From NCBI RefSeq assembly GCF_042432825.1, contig NZ_JBHLWN010000027.1, positions 162,057 to 226,056 on the forward strand: 64,000 nucleotides of DNA. The letters run 5' to 3'. A model generated the notes under the pieces. The model had not been told where the DNA came from. It was given only the letters and a program-made list of their open reading frames with translations, and made no database searches. This document shows positions 59,531-64,000 of this stretch, piece by piece (within the stretch, counting starts at the first letter, position 1; every line of letters begins with the position of its first letter). Both the position numbers and the translations under genes were made by a program. This DNA is from Gordoniibacillus chartarius (GTDB lineage Bacteria > Bacillota > Bacilli > Paenibacillales > NBRC-103111).

Positions 59531-60385
59531 ATGAACCAGCCGACTCGATTAGAAGCGCTGTCCGTATTCCTCAAGACGCAGCGGGAGAAGCTGTCCCCTG
59601 AGGATGTCGGCCTGCCGGCGGGCGGAAGAAGACGAACGCCGGGGCTCCGGCGGGAAGAAGTGGCCGCGCTTGCCGGAGTCAGTACAACGTGGTACACCTG
59701 GCTTGAGCAGGGAAGAGATATCCGCGTCTCTTCTGCAGTGCTCGATGCGATCGCCCGTACGCTGCGGTTAACGAAAGACGAGCGTAACTATATGTTCGCG
59801 CTGGCCTTGGAAACCGAAACGGCGGAGCCGCCTCAGACCCAGACCGTCCAGCTGAGCCCGGCGCTGACCAAAATTCTTCAGGAGCTCACGCTGTGCCCTG
59901 CTATCGTATCGGACCGGCGGTCGCAGATCGTCGGCTGGAATACTGCCGCCGAGGTCGTATTTTTACCATTTGCCGACGTCCCCGTAGAACAGCGGAATAT
60001 GATAGAGCTCCTGTTTTCCCGCAAGGAGCTGCGCCGGCTCGCCGTCAATTGGGAGCGGTTCGTGCTCGGCTTTTTGTCCATCTTTCGTGCGTTCTACGGG
60101 CAATACGTCAACGACGCTTGGTATAATACCTTCATCGATCATATGAAGCGTCAATACCCGGATTTTGAAGCGCTGTGGAGCAGCTCGCGGGTCGATACGG
60201 CTCCGGAGGTCGTACTGGAGTTTCGTCATTCGCGGGGCGGAAAAATGCTCTTTGAACTGACGTCCTTGCAAATCCAAGGCAGCGATGACTTGCGAGTCAG
60301 CATCTATACGCCTGCAGCCGGCTCGTCCACCGAAGCGAAGCTTCGCAAGCTCATGGGGGCGGCTCAACAAGCCACTCGAATATGA
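59531..60385 (+). CDS. XRE family regulator with MmyB-like ligand-binding domain
   Basis: A 284-residue regulator. The helix-turn-helix (RTPGLRREEVAALAGVSTTWYTWLEQGRDI, shown by key residues) is of the MmyB-associated type, and the C-terminal domain (ICPAIVSDRRSQIVGWN-like LCPAIVSDRRSQIVGWNTAA) is the PAS-like MmyB fold that binds fatty acids in related proteins. That fits its divergent neighbour, a fatty acid synthase component, so it may adjust that gene to lipid levels; inference. ATG 59531 begins the conserved region; AAGGAGG lies 14 nt upstream, a long spacing. The longer frame crosses the operators. Confidence 0.88.
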   Translation: MNQPTRLEALSVFLKTQREKLSPEDVGLPAGGRRRTPGLRREEVAALAGVSTTWYTWLEQGRDIRVSSAVLDAIARTLRLTKDERNYMFALALETETAEPPQTQTVQLSPALTKILQELTLCPAIVSDRRSQIVGWNTAAEVVFLPFADVPVEQRNMIELLFSRKELRRLAVNWERFVLGFLSIFRAFYGQYVNDAWYNTFIDHMKRQYPDFEALWSSSRVDTAPEVVLEFRHSRGGKMLFELTSLQIQGSDDLRVSIYTPAAGSSTEAKLRKLMGAAQQATRI

Positions 60386-60396
60386 CGGACAACGCT

Positions 60397-61908
60397 TCAA
60401 AAATCTCTCGTCTCATCAAACACATCGAGCAGCATTCCGATCAACTCCTCACGGTCCGTCGCTACCCGGATCGCTTGCTCCAACGCCTCGAATACCTCTT
60501 CCCTTTCGACGGTTTCGATGAAGCCGGTCCGCTCATCGAACCGGTTGAAAAACTCCGTATACTCGATAACAAGCGATTTCAAGTCTGCTTCGGCCGCTTC
60601 TCCGGACTGACGGACCGCCGCAATCATGGCTCTGCGCGTCTTTTTATACAGATCCGAGACTTTCTTCAACTGAGCTTCGCTAATGTCCTCGCGGCCGTCC
60701 CAATCCCGAAACGGATTGTCTACATTTTCCGCCAGCCATTCCGGCTTTCGGGGCTTGGTCAAGTCCAGGTAAAAATGATAGTAAGGCTCCTGCTTATATT
60801 TGTCTTTAATCACCTTCGCCGCTTCGCCCGGAAAGCTGTCCATGGATATCCAGGTCAGCTGCGGCAGCTCCTCCGGTCCGGGAAAATCTGCGACGTCAAA
60901 CCCGAACAAATCGGAAACGTTCAAGCGCTGAAGGCCGCTGCAACGCCGCAGATGCCGGAGCCCTGTCAGCAGGCCCGGCTTTCCCCTCAGCGTAAGCTCC
61001 TTCAATGCCCCGAATCGGGAAGCGATCTGCGCCAGATCCAGCTCCGTCACATCCCATATGGAAAGCGCGCCCAACCGTTCCAGGCCTGCAAAATGAGGCA
61101 CATGACCCGTTACGTTCAATCTCAGGGATTCGCCCCCGCCCTCCGCGTCAATGCGAAGCGGCGACGATACGCTTCCGACTAAGGTCAGCTCCCGCAGCCC
61201 CGGGTTCAATACGATTTCTTCCGCGTCATCTACGTGAATCCTCAGGCTCAGCAGGCTCGTCCCGCTCACATCGATACGCCGTTTACCGTGTCCGCTCTCC
61301 ACAAGAAGCGCGCTGATCATAGAGCTCCCCGCGATATACTCGAGCAGCGAGTCCGTCAGCGAGTCCGTCTGCAGGTCGGTTAGCCGAGGAAACCGGGAGA
61401 GCTCGGACGGATCGGCAAATTGACGAAGCACCTCTGCGGAAACTCTTTGGGTGTTCGCAGACATGTTAACGTCGCCAATCTGAACCGAAGGAAGCGTGTT
61501 CGCTTGCCGATAAGACTGCCGCAGAGCAAGCGGAAGCCGATCCCACCGTTTTTGCAGCTTGTACTGCAGCCCTTCGTTCCACCCGCCGAAGCTGTACGCT
61601 CGTGGGGCTCCAGTCAGTAACGGTTCCATCGTCCCTATATACTGATAATGGCTCGGTATGTATGCATGAATGTTCAGCGCATCGTAATCGTCGCTGTAAT
61701 GATGATGATTGAGCAGCAGCGGCTTCAGCCCCGGCATCTCGTCTGGCGTGAGCGGCCGCTCCCCGGCCCAATCGAGTCCGACAACCCAGGCAGTTCCTTT
61801 ATCCCTCTTGCTCTTCGGGGGCTCCCACAGGGTGATTTGACAAGCCGTATACATACGAAGGTGACGGGAATATACGCAATACACATCTCCAGCTTCGGGG
61901 ACTTTCAT
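60397..61908 (-). CDS. Large hypothetical protein with leucine-rich-repeat-like segment
   Basis: A 503-residue soluble protein without signal peptide. The N-terminal part (VPEAGDVYCVYSRHLRMYTACQITLWE) is a conserved-looking beta-rich domain. Residues about 200-350 have LRR-like periodicity (GLRELTLVGS, GLERLGALSIWDVTELDLAQ, ALKELTLRGKPGLLTGLRHLRR, GLQRLNVSDLFGFDVADF). The C-terminal 120 residues are helical and charged (KKTRRAMIAAVRQSGEAAEA). LRR segments usually bind proteins. It is convergent with the XRE gene (11 bp apart) and stands alone. No function is assigned. Confidence 0.75.
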   Translation of the reverse strand: MKVPEAGDVYCVYSRHLRMYTACQITLWEPPKSKRDKGTAWVVGLDWAGERPLTPDEMPGLKPLLLNHHHYSDDYDALNIHAYIPSHYQYIGTMEPLLTGAPRAYSFGGWNEGLQYKLQKRWDRLPLALRQSYRQANTLPSVQIGDVNMSANTQRVSAEVLRQFADPSELSRFPRLTDLQTDSLTDSLLEYIAGSSMISALLVESGHGKRRIDVSGTSLLSLRIHVDDAEEIVLNPGLRELTLVGSVSSPLRIDAEGGGESLRLNVTGHVPHFAGLERLGALSIWDVTELDLAQIASRFGALKELTLRGKPGLLTGLRHLRRCSGLQRLNVSDLFGFDVADFPGPEELPQLTWISMDSFPGEAAKVIKDKYKQEPYYHFYLDLTKPRKPEWLAENVDNPFRDWDGREDISEAQLKKVSDLYKKTRRAMIAAVRQSGEAAEADLKSLVIEYTEFFNRFDERTGFIETVEREEVFEALEQAIRVATDREELIGMLLDVFDETRDF

Positions 61909-62333
61909 CGTTTAAGACCTCCGCCTTCTATCGTTTGAGGAAAATAATGCTTTAGACCTTTAACAATATGAATATCGGCTGTCAGGGACGAGTCTTGAAC
62001 TGTCGTGTTCTTGCAGTAAGTACAGCTCCTTTATCTTAGCAATTACCTGGAAAATTTTTGCATCAACGTCGGCATCAACGCTAACAGAAGGAAAAGTACC
62101 GTTACGTTTCCAAGATGCCTTATACCGACCGCCCGGCTCGCTTTGATATCTTTTTCAATTAGCATTAATACCCAAAAGACTCCGTCCTTTCAACATTCCC
62201 CGGGTCTGTTCCATCGCATTGTCAACCCGCTTCCCCGTATGGGTATCCCCAAATTTCACACCTAACACGCCTTAAGTACATAAAATGCCTATGAAGCTGG
62301 GCCAATCCACAATGTAAAGAGGCGAATAACATT
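61909..62333. other. Intergenic stretch with one doubtful small frame
   Basis: 425 bp between the LRR-like and cupin genes. The only protein-like stretch is on the minus strand at 62043-62165, 40 residues with one hydrophobic helix (NVTVLFLLLALMPTLMQKF), lacking a well-placed ribosome site. It may be a tiny membrane protein or a relic. Otherwise no repeat or RNA is seen. Confidence 0.4.
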
Positions 62334-62981
62334 ATGGTTTCCAATATCGATTACACATTGCCGTCTACTCAATACACATTTGATGTAAATACCAGTCCCT
62401 TGTTCAAGAAAGACAATAATAATTATATCAACGTACTAGGTGTGAAGCAGTTAAATACATTGGAAAATGTATCACTCCTGGATATATTCCTGAGCACCCA
62501 CAATGCTGTAGAACCGCATTACCATCAGAACGCCGCCGAGCTAGTCTACTGTATTTCCGGTGCTGCGACGGTATCCATCCTTAATCCTTATACAAAGCAA
62601 ATTCTCCATTTCCCTATTACCCCCGGTCAAGTGGCTAACGTTCCGCAAGGCTGGTGGCATTATGAAGTCGCTACCGTGGATCATACGCATCTTTTGGCCA
62701 TTTTTGACGCGCCGACTCCAGATGTGATTTTAGGTTCGGATATATTAAAATTTACTCCAGCCAATATTATGTCGCATACTTACTGTATAGATAGGAATTT
62801 ATGGGAAACAGCAGTGGCGACTGTAAAACCGACAACATATATAGGCCCCTACACGGACTGCAATAACCGTTTTCCACAGCAGTATGGAAATCCGCAGTAC
62901 CACCCGCAATTTCAACAACCGGATCAGCCGCCATATCATCATCATTGCCACCCTTATCCCTACAATCCTCAGTACTTCTAA
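62334..62981 (+). CDS. Cupin domain protein with His/Pro/Gln-rich tail
   Basis: A 215-residue protein. Cupin motif 1 is HYHQNAAELVYCISGAATV, with two His and a Glu as metal ligands, and motif 2 is NVPQGWWHYEV. The last 40 residues (PQYGNPQYHPQFQQPDQPPYHHHCHPYPYNPQYF, abbreviated by its composition) are rich in Pro, Gln, His and Tyr, like spore-coat or surface-film proteins. The metal-site geometry resembles germin/oxalate decarboxylase-like cupins, but no substrate can be inferred. GAGGCG stands 9 nt upstream of the ATG. The coding region is AT-richer than the genes to its left. Confidence 0.8.
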   Translation: MVSNIDYTLPSTQYTFDVNTSPLFKKDNNNYINVLGVKQLNTLENVSLLDIFLSTHNAVEPHYHQNAAELVYCISGAATVSILNPYTKQILHFPITPGQVANVPQGWWHYEVATVDHTHLLAIFDAPTPDVILGSDILKFTPANIMSHTYCIDRNLWETAVATVKPTTYIGPYTDCNNRFPQQYGNPQYHPQFQQPDQPPYHHHCHPYPYNPQYF

Positions 62982-63175
62982 CGCTCGATAACTCCGGTTG
63001 TGATCCTCATATTCGCAGCACGGGTCAGAGGTACGTCGTTCTTAAGATTTTGACAAAAATGCTTCCGGTCCGCACTCATTTTGCGCCTCTTGATAAGTAG
63101 CGGGATAGGCGAAACCTTGCAAACATTTTAACAGATTACACCCTCTCTCAATAAGGCGCAAAGGAGAATAATTCA

Positions 63176-63214
63176 TTGAAAAAACATCGTATGTTACTTG
63201 TTAAAAGAAAATAA
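63176..63214 (+). pseudogene. Truncated gene start or leader peptide
   Basis: A good AAAGGAG site is followed after 10 bases by TTG and the 12-codon frame encoding KKHRMLLVKRK, ended by TAA inside the tandem repeat. It looks like the basic start of a signal peptide that was cut off by the repeat, or a short leader. Low certainty. Confidence 0.3.
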
Positions 63215-63263
63215 ACCATTAGACTGAAAATAAAGCATTAGACTGAAAATAAAGCATTAGAAA
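63207..63263. repeat. Three tandem copies of a 19-bp repeat
   Basis: Units GAAAATAAASCATTAGACT (S is C in the first copy, G in the others) occur at 63207, 63226 and 63245, the last with a changed end. No spacers exist, so it is not a CRISPR array. Probably slippage in decaying DNA. Confidence 0.85.
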
Positions 63264-63558
63264 CGGAAGTCATTAGGTATATCAATTACTGTGAATTCAG
63301 CTGCCTTCTGATCGTTATTCAGACCATACGTCGCTAAGCCCCTGGCCATTTTTGTTTGCCGGAGGGTCACTTTTTTACTGCCTCTTTTCGGTGTTCCACG
63401 GAGCGATATTTTCAGGATAGACCAGGCAAATAAAGTTGTAGACTGAGAAAATATAGCTTTCGACTAGGAACGGTACTAAGCTAACGGACACGATATTTCC
63501 AATATAGGTTAATATTAAATGGAGTAGTTAACTTCGTTACTGAAAGGTTGGAGGATAG
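63264..63558. other. AT-rich stretch without supported gene
   Basis: About 300 bp with no start codon and ribosome site on either strand. A minus-strand frame ending at 63257 reads like protein (RGLATYGLNNDQKAAEF) but has no start and is probably a relic. The preceding stretch 62982-63175 is equally empty. Confidence 0.4.
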
Positions 63559-63979
63559 GATGGGTGCCGATATCCATGTGTATATCGGGCAATTTAGCGC
63601 AACCTTCCAGCCGTTGGAAATGCAGATGAAATAGGAGCACTGGCGGGAAGGGCTGTTCTTGATGTGTACATTCTTAAGTGAACCGGAATTCCCATTTATA
63701 GTAGCGAGTCCACAATGTCCTTTGGACTCTAATTGGATTCAACAGTATGATACGGTTATAGCTTTACTAGAAATAATGACAAAATATCCAGTTGATTCCG
63801 AGAGGGTATATCTTACTGGATTTAGTATGGGTGGACAAGGTGCTTGGGATTTTGCTTCAAGGTCGTCAAAACTTTTTTCAGCAGTTGTTCCAATATCGGG
63901 GTGGTACGATCCTGAAAAGGCTAGGGAGCAGTTTGCCGCTGAACTGCTCCCCGTCAAGTGGACAGTGGAAATAATATAA
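63559..63979 (+). pseudogene. Decayed alpha/beta hydrolase (esterase/PHB depolymerase-like)
   Basis: ATG 63559 follows a good GGAGG site and gives 24 codons (MGADIHVYIGQFSATFQPLE) to an in-frame TAG at 63631. The same frame then continues FPFIVASPQCPLDSNWIQQY and VDSERVYLTGFSMGGQGAWD, the latter with the nucleophile elbow GFSMGG and the following VVPISGW typical of secreted esterase family members. The region before the elbow is too short, and the frame ends soon after, so the oxyanion-hole part and the catalytic Asp and His are missing. Dead gene, truncated at both ends. Confidence 0.75.
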
Positions 63980-64000
63980 AGTTAATTAGGCGGCCTTAGT

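Noticed and set aside
63207..63263. CRISPR array
   Set aside because: The repeats are tandem with no spacers and only three copies, and no cas gene is near.
63257..63349. Small minus-strand frame (30 codons from an ATG)
   Set aside because: Protein-like composition, but no ribosome site and it ends inside the tandem repeat; probably a relic.

Overview
The window looks like a chromosomal segment of a spore-forming, Gram-positive Paenibacillus-type bacterium (Bacillota). The evidence is strong AGGAGG ribosome sites, SLH surface proteins, a YesM/YesN-type two-component system, a copper-amine-oxidase-like C-terminal domain on a secreted hydrolase, a YjcZ-like small protein, a consensus Fur box and CcpA-type sites. 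No tRNA, rRNA, CRISPR array or intact insertion sequence was seen.

Layout. Positions 1-4834: a truncated IclR regulator faces a secreted CocE-type hydrolase across four similar palindromes, followed by a winged-helix regulator operon and clpP. Positions 4818-6017: an M24 peptidase. Positions 6120-20650 (minus): a large surface locus. An SLH lipoprotein and a 2237-residue PKD/FN3-type protein lie upstream of a compact Tad/Flp-like machine (CpaB, CpaE, CpaF, TadB, TadC, two tiny paralogous pilin-like proteins and two single-pass pseudopilin-like proteins). A terminator with an alternative hairpin sits just before cpaB. Positions 20927-31195: a PfkB sugar kinase, a TetR/ABC-2-type exporter pair with tandem operators, a decayed LacI gene, a multi-PAS histidine kinase, a Fur-controlled siderophore uptake operon without an ATPase, and a phosphoribosyltransferase-HAD fusion.

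Positions 31417-51035: a beta-mannan utilisation locus. A cell-wall-anchored GH26 mannanase and a mannooligosaccharide-type ABC importer appear to work with two cytoplasmic-type glycosidases (GH113 and a large clan-A enzyme). A single polypeptide joins a ROK sugar kinase to a phosphomannose isomerase, so mannose could go to fructose 6-phosphate on one protein. Control is layered: two LacI regulators with clear palindromes, a response regulator/binding protein/histidine kinase trio resembling three-component sugar sensors, and a candidate CcpA site. The importer and mannanase promoters share an upstream element at identical spacing.

Positions 51239-62981: housekeeping and stress genes (YjcZ-like protein, MBL hydrolase, thioredoxin-like protein, a frameshifted AlkA-type glycosylase, LysR/HPP pair, cupredoxin, aldose epimerase, FabF paralogue facing an XRE regulator across twin operators, a leucine-rich-repeat-like protein, a cupin). 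Positions 62982-64000 are AT-rich and decayed, with 19-bp tandem repeats and a broken esterase. All functions are inferred from reading the sequence; no database search was run.
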